From Clostridiales bacterium (GTDB lineage: Bacteria; Bacillota; Clostridia; Christensenellales; CAG-138), in the NCBI GenBank assembly GCA_012511925.1, contig JAAZFD010000153.1:1-8403 (forward strand): 8,403 nucleotides of DNA. The letters run 5' to 3'. Positions 1 to 6,741 of this stretch are shown here, one piece after another. The notes below the pieces were generated by a model. The model was given only the letters and a program-made list of their open reading frames with translations. It was not told the origin of the DNA and made no database searches. The position numbers and the translations under genes are program-made. How positions within the stretch are numbered: position 1 is the first letter of the stretch; every line of letters begins with the position of its first letter.

Positions 1-88
1 ACACGCTTCTTACCGTCAAATAGGCGGAAAAGCGAATCATTTACTGCTCTATACCCTTTTACAGCAATACATTCACCAAAAAATGCAG

Positions 89-111
89 GGGCGACACTCT
101 TGTGTTCGCCC
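89..111. repeat. strong palindromic hairpin, possible interspersed repeat or terminator
   Basis: GGGCGA CAC, a TCTT loop, then GTG T TCGCCC: a 9-bp stem with a single bulged T at 105. On the minus strand it follows the stop of the 160-558 gene by about 49 nt. On that strand CCTGCA and then a run of six T (83-78) come after it, so it could end that transcript, although the T run is set back from the stem. GGGCGA/TCGCCC palindromes of this kind recur between genes of gut Clostridia as far as I recall. I could not check copy number. Confidence 0.5.
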
Positions 112-135
112 ACTTAGACTATTTCAACAGAATGT

Positions 136-151
136 GGCGTAGCAATACGCC
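136..151. repeat. perfect 6-bp hairpin with GCAA loop
   Basis: GGCGTA GCAA TACGCC is a perfect inverted repeat closed by a GNRA-type tetraloop on the plus strand. It lies 25 nt from the 89-111 hairpin. It has no T run directly after it on either strand, so it is not a standard terminator. Together the two palindromes look like modules of a non-coding interspersed element. Confidence 0.45.
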
Positions 152-159
152 TAAAAAAC

Positions 160-558
160 TCAAATGCTTTCTATATGCTTAATAAATTCCTCAAAATTTC
201 CTGTAAACCTAATTACAGACGGGTGAAAGTAATATGCACTAACAACAGAGCCGCATTCGAACTCTCTGCCAGTTGTACTCCAAATTATTATGCGCTTGCC
301 CGCCCTTGAAGCCAAAGCAATGCCAAGGTCGGTTGCGGTTGTATGTGTTTGCGGACAAACATGTATAAAAAGCTCTGCATCTCTAATCGATTGCACTAAA
401 TTGAATGAGCTTTCGGTCATCTTTGATTCTGATTCGTTCCTAATATCGCCATAAGTCAGCATATCGTATGCGTTCACATGCCCCATAGTTGACAGGGCAA
501 ATGAAAGCGCCCTTACAACGCCATGATTTGCATGTGCAGCCGATATATAATACCTCAT
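160..558 (-). CDS. small protein with nucleoside 2-deoxyribosyltransferase-like signature
   Basis: This 132-residue protein has no signal peptide or membrane segment, so it is probably cytosolic. The N-terminus (MRYYISAA) reads as a first beta strand. Residues 60-95 carry a D-A-E-L-F-I-H-V strand, a loop, then T-D-L-G-I-A-L-A-S-R-A-G-K-R-I-I-I-W. This matches the pattern of the nucleoside 2-deoxyribosyltransferase/SLOG-like Rossmannoid families, where a loop is followed by (E/D)-(L/I)-G-x-A and a G-K before the next strand. Asp77 sits where many of these families have the catalytic Glu. The start ATG (558-556) has AGGGG at 570-566 with 7-nt spacing. The gene is divergent from lepA. The fold call is moderately supported. 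The substrate is unknown, and it could be a nucleotide-sensing or purely structural relative rather than an enzyme. Confidence 0.7.
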   Translation of the reverse strand: MRYYISAAHANHGVVRALSFALSTMGHVNAYDMLTYGDIRNESESKMTESSFNLVQSIRDAELFIHVCPQTHTTATDLGIALASRAGKRIIIWSTTGREFECGSVVSAYYFHPSVIRFTGNFEEFIKHIESI

Positions 559-586
559 AATTCTACCCCTATTTTCATATATCGAT

Positions 587-615
587 AGGATACCACAAAA
601 ACTGTCTTTGGTCTA
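587..615 (-). promoter_or_regulatory. candidate promoter of the 160-558 gene
   Basis: On the minus strand, TAGACC (615-610), a 17-nt spacer and TATCCT (592-587) match the sigma-A consensus at 4 of 6 positions in each box. The start would fall near 580, about 20 nt before the ATG. It lies back to back with the stronger lepA promoter. Confidence 0.3.
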
Positions 616-627
616 TTCAGAAATTTA

Positions 628-656
628 TTGCGTTTTATAGGAATTTTTAGTATGAT
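628..656 (+). promoter_or_regulatory. sigma-A promoter of the lepA cluster
   Basis: TTGCGT (628-633), a 17-nt spacer and TATGAT (651-656) form a good sigma-A promoter. The start would lie near 663, giving a leader of about 25 nt. GAGGT at 678-682 is the Shine-Dalgarno sequence, 5 nt before the lepA ATG. Confidence 0.6.
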
Positions 657-687
657 GTACGATAGAGTATTATTTTTGAGGTAATAG

Positions 688-2490
688 ATGGCGTATGATA
701 TAAATTTAATTAGAAACTTCTGCATTATAGCGCATATTGACCATGGAAAGTCAACGCTTGCAGACAGACTAATCCAACTTACAAAAACGATTGCAGACAG
801 AGATATGGAAAATCAGCTGTTAGATACCATGGATATAGAGCGCGAGCGTGGTATCACCATTAAAGCAACCGCTGTGCGTATGTTCTACACGCATACAGAC
901 GGCAAAACCTACATGTTCAACCTTATTGACACACCCGGGCATGTTGACTTCACATACGAGGTTTCACGTAGTTTGGCCGCCTGCGAGGGCGCAATTTTGG
1001 TGGTTGATGCTACACAGGGTATAGAAGCGCAAACCTTGGCGAATGTTTACTTAGCTCTCGACAACGATTTAGAGATAATGCCCGTTATCAACAAGGTAGA
1101 TTTGATAAGTGCAAACCCAGACGAAGTGGCAAAGGAGATTGAAGACGTAATAGGAATTCCTGCCGAGAATGCTCCGAGGATTTCCGCAAAAACAGGACTA
1201 AATACCGAGCAAGTATTAGCCGCAATAGTCGATTCTATTCCCGCTCCAAGTGGCGATAACAGTTCGCCCCTAAAAGCATTGATTTTCGATTGTGTTTACG
1301 ACAACTACAAAGGCGCAATGAGCTTTGTTCGTGTTAAAGAGGGAGTCGTTAAGCGTGGTATGCGAATTCGCTCTATGGCAACTAAGAAAGAGTTTGAGGT
1401 AACAGAGGTTGGTTATTTTTCTCCTTCCTTGATTTCCTCAAACGAGCTTTGCGCTGGCGAGGTAGGCTATATTGCCGCATCGATAAAAAGCGTAGCCGAT
1501 ACAAAGGTAGGAGACACATGGACAGATGCAGAAAACCCTGCAAAAGAGGCGCTACCCGGCTATAAGCAGGCAATCCCAATGGTTTATTGCGGAATATTCC
1601 CAGCAGACGGCGCACACTACGAAGATTTGAGGGATTCCTTAGAAAAGTTAGTGCTAAACGATGCTTCCGTTTCATACGAGCCGGAAACCTCAATGGCATT
1701 GGGCTTTGGCTTCCGTTGTGGTTTCTTGGGATTGCTTCACATGGAAATCATTCAAGAAAGGCTTGAGCGCGAGTTCGACCTTGATTTAATCACAACCTCA
1801 CCAAGCGTTATTTATAAGGTAATGAAAAATGACGGCACAGAGGTTACAATCTACAATCCTTCGCACCTTCCCTCGGTAAACGACATCGACTACATGGAAG
1901 AGCCTATGGTTGTAGCAAGCATAATAACGCCTTCCGATTTTGTAGGAACGATTATGGAGCTTTGCCAAGAAAGGCGAGGCATTTATAGAGATATGAAATA
2001 CATTGAGGAAAAGCGTGTAAACCTAAGCTATGATATGCCACTTAACGAAATAATCTACGACTTTTTTGACCAGTTGAAATCACGTAGTCGTGGCTACGCT
2101 TCATTTGATTATGAGCTTTCGGGCTATGTGCGTTCTGATTTAGTTAAACTCGACTTTTTACTTAACGGTGATATTTGCGATGCGCTCTCCACAATCGTTC
2201 ACAGGGACAAGTCATACGCAAAGGGTAGGGCGGTTGCCGAAAAGCTGTCCGAAGTAATACCGAGGCAGCAGTTTGTAATTCCAATTCAAGCGGCAATAGG
2301 CGGTAAGGTTATAGCGCGTGAAACCGTTAGAGCGGTTAGAAAAGACGTTTTAGCAAAGTGCTATGGCGGCGATATAACACGCAAAAAGAAATTGTTAGAA
2401 AAGCAAAAGGAAGGCAAGAAGCGTATGCGACAGGTAGGAACGGTTTCCGTACCATCGGATGCGTTTATGAGCGTTTTGCGTATCAACTGA
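688..2490 (+). CDS. lepA: elongation factor 4, ribosome back-translocating GTPase LepA
   Basis: LepA (EF4) is a translational GTPase that binds the ribosome. It is credited with back-translocation and with a role in 30S biogenesis. The protein is 600 residues, full length for the family. All G motifs are visible: AHIDHGKST (15-23), RERGIT (52-57), DTPGH (81-85), NKVD (135-138) and SAKTG (166-170). EF-G-like domains II, III and V follow. The LepA-specific C-terminus with [19 protein letters not shown] is intact, near residues 555-575, and ends in SVLRIN. The ATG is supported by GAGGT 5 nt upstream and by the conserved N-terminus. Its TGA overlaps the hemW ATG by one base. It is the first gene of a lepA-hemW-gltX-GNAT cluster read from the promoter at 628-656. 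The lepA-hemW order is common in Firmicutes, where hrcA often follows; here gltX follows instead. Confidence 0.98.
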   Translation: MAYDINLIRNFCIIAHIDHGKSTLADRLIQLTKTIADRDMENQLLDTMDIERERGITIKATAVRMFYTHTDGKTYMFNLIDTPGHVDFTYEVSRSLAACEGAILVVDATQGIEAQTLANVYLALDNDLEIMPVINKVDLISANPDEVAKEIEDVIGIPAENAPRISAKTGLNTEQVLAAIVDSIPAPSGDNSSPLKALIFDCVYDNYKGAMSFVRVKEGVVKRGMRIRSMATKKEFEVTEVGYFSPSLISSNELCAGEVGYIAASIKSVADTKVGDTWTDAENPAKEALPGYKQAIPMVYCGIFPADGAHYEDLRDSLEKLVLNDASVSYEPETSMALGFGFRCGFLGLLHMEIIQERLEREFDLDLITTSPSVIYKVMKNDGTEVTIYNPSHLPSVNDIDYMEEPMVVASIITPSDFVGTIMELCQERRGIYRDMKYIEEKRVNLSYDMPLNEIIYDFFDQLKSRSRGYASFDYELSGYVRSDLVKLDFLLNGDICDALSTIVHRDKSYAKGRAVAEKLSEVIPRQQFVIPIQAAIGGKVIARETVRAVRKDVLAKCYGGDITRKKKLLEKQKEGKKRMRQVGTVSVPSDAFMSVLRIN

Positions 2491-3632
2491 TGGCTGGCAT
2501 ATACATACATATTCCCTTTTGTGTAAAAAAGTGCGACTACTGCGATTTTGTTTCGTTTGAAAGCGAAAACACAGAAAAAGTGTGGTATGTCGCCTCTTTA
2601 AAGTACGAAATAATTTTGGCAAGTAAAGAATATCAAGAAAAAACATACAATACCATATTCATAGGCGGTGGCACTCCCTCAACTTTACCTTTGGGGGCGG
2701 TTGCCGAAATTATTAACACGATAAGAACGCATTTTAAAATATCCCAATCCCCAGAAATAAGCATTGAGGTAAACCCAAACACAGCAAGCCTTGAAAAACT
2801 TTCAGAATATTATAGCGCAGGAGTAAACCGCATAAGCATAGGCTTACAAAGCGCAAATGATGATTTGTTGAAAAGTATTGGCAGGGTACACAGCTTTTCA
2901 GACTTTCAAAACACAGTTACAGATGCAAAAAAAGTAGGCTTTACCAACATAAACGCAGACATAATGTACGGCTTACCGAACCAAAAGGTGCAAGATTATT
3001 TAGACACAATACATGCTGTTGTAGATTTTGGGGTTACGCACATTTCCGCCTATTCTCTGATATTAGAGGAGGGTACAAGGCTTTTCAATGCAATAAACAA
3101 GGGCGAAATTGCCTTGCCAGATAGCGAAACCGAGTACCAAATGCACAGCTTAGGCAAAGAGCTGCTAATTAAACATGGCTATGGCAGATACGAGATTTCA
3201 AACTATGCAAAGGCAGGCTATGAGTGCCGCCACAACCTAAATTATTGGGACTTAGGCGAATATGTTGGTGTCGGGCTAAATTCGCATTCTGCAATGTTAG
3301 AAGGGGATAGCTTAACAAGATTTTGTAACACAAGCGATTTGAAAGGCTATTATTTAAAGCTTCAAGCAGGTTTGTTACCCATAGAAAATAAAGAGATAAT
3401 CCCCAAGCAAGAAGAAATGTTCGAGTTTTTTATGATGGGCTTGCGAAAAACTAACGGAATTTTGATTTCTGAATTTCAAAATCGATTTAGCATTTCTCCC
3501 TTTGAAGTTTTTTTGGATGCCATGAATTCCAACGCAAAAAAAGGTTTTTTATGCTATGATAATAATGCTATTTGGCTTAACGACAGCGGACTCGATTTTC
3601 AAAATCAAGTTTTAGCTGATTTTTTAGAATAA
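2490..3632 (+). CDS. hemW: heme chaperone HemW, radical SAM family
   Basis: HemW is a radical-SAM-fold protein that binds heme and passes it to target proteins. It is often mislabelled as coproporphyrinogen III oxidase (HemN). The protein is 380 residues. Cys11, Cys15 and Cys18 form the CxxxCxxC 4Fe-4S motif, followed by Asp-Phe20. Phe at this position marks HemW, whereas true HemN has a further Cys. GGGTPS (59-64) is the SAM-binding stretch. NADIMYGLP, HISAYSLILEEGT, YEISNYA and the HNLNYW motif are all typical of the family. The frame stays open upstream to 2358 inside lepA, but family similarity begins at [10 protein letters not shown]. The ATG at 2490 overlaps the lepA TGA by one base and has no clear Shine-Dalgarno sequence, so it probably depends on translational coupling. 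Confidence 0.95.
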   Translation: MAGIYIHIPFCVKKCDYCDFVSFESENTEKVWYVASLKYEIILASKEYQEKTYNTIFIGGGTPSTLPLGAVAEIINTIRTHFKISQSPEISIEVNPNTASLEKLSEYYSAGVNRISIGLQSANDDLLKSIGRVHSFSDFQNTVTDAKKVGFTNINADIMYGLPNQKVQDYLDTIHAVVDFGVTHISAYSLILEEGTRLFNAINKGEIALPDSETEYQMHSLGKELLIKHGYGRYEISNYAKAGYECRHNLNYWDLGEYVGVGLNSHSAMLEGDSLTRFCNTSDLKGYYLKLQAGLLPIENKEIIPKQEEMFEFFMMGLRKTNGILISEFQNRFSISPFEVFLDAMNSNAKKGFLCYDNNAIWLNDSGLDFQNQVLADFLE

Positions 3633-3634
3633 AT

Positions 3635-3640
3635 AGGAGA
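3635..3640 (+). promoter_or_regulatory. Shine-Dalgarno sequence of gltX
   Basis: AGGAGA lies 7 nt before the gltX ATG, in the 15-nt gap after the hemW TAA. It supports the start at 3648 and shows that gltX does not rely on coupling alone. Confidence 0.75.
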
Positions 3641-3647
3641 TAACAAA

Positions 3648-5048
3648 ATGGAAAATAAAATTGTAAGAACAAGATTTGCACCCTCGCCAACTGGCTATAT
3701 GCACATTGGCAATCTGCGTTCCGCCTTGTATGCGTATCTTTTTGCAAAGGCAAACAAGGGCGAATTTATATTAAGAATTGAAGATACCGACCTTGCACGT
3801 TATGTAGATGGCGCTGTTGAACTCGTGTATCGTGTGTTAAAAGAGGTAGGAATAAACTGGGACGAAGGCCCCGACATAGGCGGCAACTATGGTCCGTACA
3901 TTCAAAGCGAGCGCAAAGATATGTATATGCCTTATGCCGAGCAACTGATTAAAAGCGGTCATGCGTATCGCTGCTTCTGCACGAAAGAGGACATAGAGGC
4001 TGCGCGCGCAAACGCACAAGAGGCTGGCGAAACCTATAAATACGATAAAAAATGCCTACATCTTAGCCAAGCTGAGATCAACAAAAAAATTTCAGCAAAT
4101 ATCCCTCATGTTATTCGCCAGAACGTTCCAACAAGCGGCACGACGAGCTTTCACGATGAAATTTTCGGCACAATCACAGTCGAAAACGCAACCTTAGACG
4201 ATGGCGTGTTGATAAAGGCAGACCTAATGCCTACATACAATTTTGCGAACGTAATTGACGACCACCTAATGGCGATTACCCATGTAATGCGTGGCATGGA
4301 GTACCTGTCCTCAACACCAAAATACAACCTTTTGTACGAGGCTTTTGGCTGGGAGATTCCAGTATATATTCACATGACCCCTGTAATGCGTGATGCACAA
4401 CACAAGCTTTCAAAGCGTGATGGCGACGCTTCCTACGAGGATTTTATCGAAAAAGGCTACCTTAAAGAAGCGATTGTAAATTACATTTCGTTATTAGGTT
4501 GGAACCCCGGAGACGAGCGAGAAAAGTTCACATTAGACGAGCTTGTAGAAGCGTTTTCTGTAAAGGGCATGAGCAAATCCCCTGCGATTTTCGATCCCCT
4601 AAAGCTGCGTTGGCTAAATGCGCTATATATTCGTGAGCTTTCTGTTGCTGATTTCACCGCTTACGCTATGCCCTATTACGAAAAGGCAGGAATAGCACAC
4701 ATGAACACAGACATCTTGTGCAAAATTCTACAGCCACGCGTTGAGATTTTTTCTGAACTGCCCGAAATGGTTGACTTTTTAACGAGTTTAGATGAGGACT
4801 ACTCAATCGAGTTTTTCACAAATAAAAAATCAAAAACCAACCCCGAAGTTTCAAAAGACGTATTGGAATTCGTAATACCAGAGTTAAAGGCCCTAAAAGA
4901 ATGGAACGAAACAAGCATACACGACCTGCTAATGGGATTAGCTCAAGCAAAAGAAATGAAAAACGGAACGCTTTTATGGCCTGTTAGAATCGCTTTGGCA
5001 GGCAAGCAGGTAACTCCGGGCGGTGCAATCGAAATTGCGGTGCTTTAG
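3648..5048 (+). CDS. gltX: glutamyl-tRNA synthetase, C-terminus cut by an in-frame TAG
   Basis: GluRS charges tRNA-Glu with glutamate (class I aminoacyl-tRNA synthetase, cytosol). The class I signature reads HIGN at 19-22, inside SPTGYMHIGNLRSAL. RIEDTD is at 43-48 and the KMSKS-type loop is KLSKRDG at 253-259. A zinc site is present as Cys109-x-Cys111, then Cys136-x-His138, with the same spacing as in E. coli GluRS. The anticodon-binding alpha-helical domain follows, with WPVRIALAG near the end. The reading frame stops at TAG (5046-5048) after 466 residues, in the middle of the usual AVLLGK motif. The next 18 codons still read as the family C-terminus and end in TAA at 5103-5105. Full length would be 485 residues, normal for bacteria. 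Whether the enzyme discriminates tRNA-Glu from tRNA-Gln cannot be told from sequence alone. Identification is firm; the status of the TAG is open. Confidence 0.95.
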   Translation: MENKIVRTRFAPSPTGYMHIGNLRSALYAYLFAKANKGEFILRIEDTDLARYVDGAVELVYRVLKEVGINWDEGPDIGGNYGPYIQSERKDMYMPYAEQLIKSGHAYRCFCTKEDIEAARANAQEAGETYKYDKKCLHLSQAEINKKISANIPHVIRQNVPTSGTTSFHDEIFGTITVENATLDDGVLIKADLMPTYNFANVIDDHLMAITHVMRGMEYLSSTPKYNLLYEAFGWEIPVYIHMTPVMRDAQHKLSKRDGDASYEDFIEKGYLKEAIVNYISLLGWNPGDEREKFTLDELVEAFSVKGMSKSPAIFDPLKLRWLNALYIRELSVADFTAYAMPYYEKAGIAHMNTDILCKILQPRVEIFSELPEMVDFLTSLDEDYSIEFFTNKKSKTNPEVSKDVLEFVIPELKALKEWNETSIHDLLMGLAQAKEMKNGTLLWPVRIALAGKQVTPGGAIEIAVL

Positions 5049-5105
5049 GGGAAAGCTGAAGCAATCAGACGATTGGAATTTGGCTTGGATATGTTAAAAG
5101 CATAA
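5049..5105 (+). other. gltX: stranded in-frame C-terminal segment of gltX after the TAG
   Basis: In the gltX frame these codons read GKAEAIRRLEFGLDMLKA and then TAA. This is the expected last helix of GluRS: family members read about LLGK, a few residues, RRLE and so on, just after GGAIEIAVL. The TAG takes the place of the second Leu of the LLGK motif. One base change (TTG to TAG) would create it. The TAA touches the ATG of the next gene, as expected for the original tight gene junction. Confidence 0.85.
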
Positions 5106-5525
5106 ATGATTTTTAGACAAGCGAACAAAAACGATTTTCACGCCCTTTGCGATTTGCAGAGGACATACAAGCAAGCGATAGGGGAGAGCGCGCCAACCAT
5201 GTGCGACTTTCAGAGCTTAAAAACTGCAATCGAAGAAGATAAAATCAAGTATTTTGTTTGTGAGCATGAGGACAATATAATCGCCATGTGTTCAATCTCC
5301 AAAACTTTTTCAACCTTTAATTATCAGCCGAGCGGCATATTTGAGGACTTTTTTATAGTTGGCGAGTACAGGCATAAGGGAATAGCCAAAAAACTCGTTC
5401 GATTTGCATATGAGCAAAGCAATGTTGCTACTTTAATAGTTGGCTGTGCTGATTGCGATATTGAGTTATACAAAGCTTTAGGATTTAAAAATGTAATAGG
5501 AAATATGCTTTCTTATGCAAACTAA
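5106..5525 (+). CDS. GNAT-family N-acetyltransferase
   Basis: This 139-residue protein has the GNAT fold, which moves an acetyl group from acetyl-CoA to an amine. It opens with IFRQANKNDFHALCDL, the usual beta1-alpha1. The beta4 strand FEDFFIV leads into the acetyl-CoA pyrophosphate loop R89-H-K-G-I-A94, which matches the R/Q-x-x-G-x-G/A motif. The protein ends with ELYKALGFK, the typical C-terminal GNAT signature. The substrate cannot be read from the sequence. The ATG follows the ancestral gltX TAA directly and has no Shine-Dalgarno sequence nearby, so translation probably depends on ribosomes finishing full-length gltX. If they stop at the TAG (5046), 57 nt separate termination from this start. 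Confidence 0.88.
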   Translation: MIFRQANKNDFHALCDLQRTYKQAIGESAPTMCDFQSLKTAIEEDKIKYFVCEHEDNIIAMCSISKTFSTFNYQPSGIFEDFFIVGEYRHKGIAKKLVRFAYEQSNVATLIVGCADCDIELYKALGFKNVIGNMLSYAN

Positions 5526-5568
5526 CTTTTCGATAGGTCAACCGTTTTTGCCCAAATTTATCACTTTT

Positions 5569-5574
5569 AGAGGT
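5569..5574 (+). promoter_or_regulatory. Shine-Dalgarno sequence of the 5580 gene
   Basis: AGAGGT lies 5 nt before the ATG at 5580 and fixes that start. The 54-nt gap after the GNAT gene shows no clear terminator or promoter, so read-through from the upstream cluster is possible. Confidence 0.6.
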
Positions 5575-5579
5575 AGAAA

Positions 5580-6050
5580 ATGAAATACTTGAACCAGCTA
5601 ATAGACGATTATACAGCACTGCTGCAAAATGGAGAATTGCAAGCCGCATACAAGGGCATTATGGATTATATGAGCGGATTGCGAAACCATTTTTCCGATT
5701 TTGAGGCAGTTGGAGGCATATATCAGGGCTATATGGATATGACATATTTTTCGCTTAATACGCAGGAGTTAATGGGCAGGGGATTAAAAATTGCTGTTGT
5801 ATACCTGCACGATAAGAAAACTTTCGAAGTATGGCTTTCTGCGAGGAATAGGGAAATATCAAATAAGTATAGAACGCTAATACACAGCAGTAAACTACAT
5901 CAGCCTTTATTCCATGAAAAAGAAAACACAGATGCAATAATCGAATATACATTAACCTCCACACCCGATTTCGATAATCAAGCAGTATTAACGGAAGAGA
6001 TTATTAAAGGAACAAGGGAGTTTGCCGAGTTGATAACAGGGTTAATCTAA
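5580..6050 (+). CDS. uncharacterised conserved protein, DUF7000-like
   Basis: This 156-residue protein has no signal peptide or membrane segment. It starts MKYLNQLIDDYTALLQNGELQAAY, a helical pair. The middle has IYQGYMDMTYFSL, followed by LKIAVVYLHDKKTFEVWLSARNR, which reads as two beta strands and then a helix. A second helical stretch closes the protein (ITEEIIKG-like, FAELITGLI). From memory this layout matches small Firmicutes proteins grouped as DUF7000; I could not verify it by search. No catalytic motif is evident and the function is unknown. It follows the GNAT gene on the same strand and may be the last gene of that transcript. Confidence 0.8.
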   Translation: MKYLNQLIDDYTALLQNGELQAAYKGIMDYMSGLRNHFSDFEAVGGIYQGYMDMTYFSLNTQELMGRGLKIAVVYLHDKKTFEVWLSARNREISNKYRTLIHSSKLHQPLFHEKENTDAIIEYTLTSTPDFDNQAVLTEEIIKGTREFAELITGLI

Positions 6051-6110
6051 CCGGCTAAGATATTTGGTTTGGGTCAAAAGCCCAACAGCCTTTAATATCA
6101 CTTTGTCCAA
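6051..6110 (+). promoter_or_regulatory. possible weakly structured leader
   Basis: The gap between 6050 and the next gene contains TTGGG (6069-6073) pairing with CCCAA (6081-6085) and, outside it, GGCT (6053-6056) pairing with AGCC (6087-6090). No T run follows, so this is not a convincing terminator. It may be leader structure or chance pairing. Confidence 0.2.
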
Positions 6111-6136
6111 TCCTTTCATAACATATAATGAAAGGA
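6111..6136 (+). promoter_or_regulatory. inverted repeat covering the Shine-Dalgarno of the 6146 gene
   Basis: TCCTTTCAT (6111-6119) and ATGAAAGGA (6128-6136) form a perfect 9-bp stem around an 8-nt loop. CC at 6107-6108 can add pairs to GG at 6137-6138 across a 2-nt bulge. In RNA the 3' arm hides the AAAGGAGG Shine-Dalgarno sequence (6131-6138). In DNA the repeat straddles a TATAAT (6124-6129). It could therefore act as an RNA switch on translation or as an operator over a -10 box. A -35 candidate, TTGTCC at 6103-6108, has only 15-nt spacing, so the promoter reading is weaker. Confidence 0.5.
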
Positions 6137-6145
6137 GGTTTTTTA

Positions 6146-6700
6146 ATGAAACAAGGCGAAGAAAATTTTTGTGATAATTGCTTTACATCGCAAAAGACAG
6201 TTAACATCCCTATTAGCTTATACGAATCCACAAAGGGCAGGTATTTTGTTGGTCAAAGCGAAACCCTTTGGGTTGGAGACGGTTCTAATGCATGGGCTGG
6301 CTTATTTAATCCAAATCGCTCTGGTGTTTTACTACATGCAAATGTAATCACCATTTCGAACTTTTCTGATGAGTATATAACCGCAGAAATCTGGCTTAAT
6401 GCTAAACTTGAAGAGGAAGGAGCAATTTCAACCAAGGTTTCACCTGCAAATGTTGCAATAAAACCAGAACCCTGCAACAGGGTTGAAATTAGATATACGC
6501 AATCCACAGAACAAAGCCCTACTTGCGGGGTAAACATTTTTGACAGGATTGTTCCACCAAATGGCACATTGGTAAGTGAAGAGGACGGAAAGTTTATCGT
6601 ACCGCAATGCGGAAACTACACGATTTTTTTGAAACCGAAGAATTGTTCAGCGCTTTCTAAGGTTATTGTTGCTTTGGGTTGGTGGGAAGAGCCAAAATAA
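6146..6700 (+). CDS. uncharacterised beta-rich protein, DUF6143-like
   Basis: This 184-residue protein begins at the ATG at 6146, which has AAAGGAGGT (6131-6139) at ideal spacing. An in-frame ATG at 6128 would place that Shine-Dalgarno inside the gene and is rejected. No signal peptide is seen. A CDNC pair (Cys9, Cys12) opens the protein, and further Cys lie at 110, 127, 155 and 167. The body is beta-rich: GRYFVGQSETLWVGDGSNAWAG is near 31-52, then FNPNRSGV, an ITISNFSD strand, and AEIWLN at 80-85. The end has FDRIVPPNGTLVSEEDGKF (132-150) and VALGWWEE. From memory this matches the Clostridia family DUF6143, which has no known function. It may be an exported-by-lysis, spore or surface structural protein, but nothing in the sequence proves that. 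Confidence 0.82.
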   Translation: MKQGEENFCDNCFTSQKTVNIPISLYESTKGRYFVGQSETLWVGDGSNAWAGLFNPNRSGVLLHANVITISNFSDEYITAEIWLNAKLEEEGAISTKVSPANVAIKPEPCNRVEIRYTQSTEQSPTCGVNIFDRIVPPNGTLVSEEDGKFIVPQCGNYTIFLKPKNCSALSKVIVALGWWEEPK

Positions 6701-6727
6701 AAAAAGCGGAAAGCATATGCTTTCCGC
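6699..6727 (-). terminator. rho-independent terminator of the malic enzyme gene
   Basis: Bases 6706-6727 form a perfect 22-nt palindrome, GCGGAAAGCAT followed by its complement. On the minus strand it is followed by seven T (6705-6699), which gives a standard terminator 14 nt after the malic enzyme TAG. On the plus strand it follows the 6146 gene but has only a short AAATTT after it, so it would end that transcript less well. Confidence 0.85.
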
Positions 6728-6741
6728 AAATTTAGATTAAG

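Larger units (their letters stand above)
1..159. other. left-edge region without a convincing gene
   Basis: No complete gene is supported here. Two strong hairpins lie at 89-111 and 136-151 and are listed separately. One minus-strand frame stays open from a GTG at 113 off the left edge, giving about 37 residues that include FFGECIAVKGYRAVNDSLF. Plus-strand frames are also partly open. The minus frame lacks a Shine-Dalgarno sequence and runs through the 89-111 hairpin, so it is not called as a gene. The whole stretch is best read as intergenic or repeat DNA, or as the end of something lying to the left. Confidence 0.4.

Noticed and set aside
1382..1699. 105-residue minus-strand open frame inside lepA
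   Set aside because: It lies wholly within the strongly conserved lepA gene, has no family signature and is a shadow frame.
2358..2489. Upstream extension of hemW
   Set aside because: It overlaps the conserved lepA C-terminus in another frame, and HemW similarity begins at the ATG at 2490.
5046..5048. Organism-wide reassignment of TAG to an amino acid
   Set aside because: The malic enzyme gene ends in TAG at its usual C-terminus, and reading on would enter its terminator. Only a local event in gltX is supported.
5526..5579. Possible terminator after the GNAT gene
   Set aside because: The only stem before the T run (GGT/ACC) is 3 bp, too weak to call.
6128..6145. Alternative ATG start for the 6146 gene
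   Set aside because: The strong AAAGGAGGT would then lie inside the coding region; the ATG at 6146 has ideal spacing.
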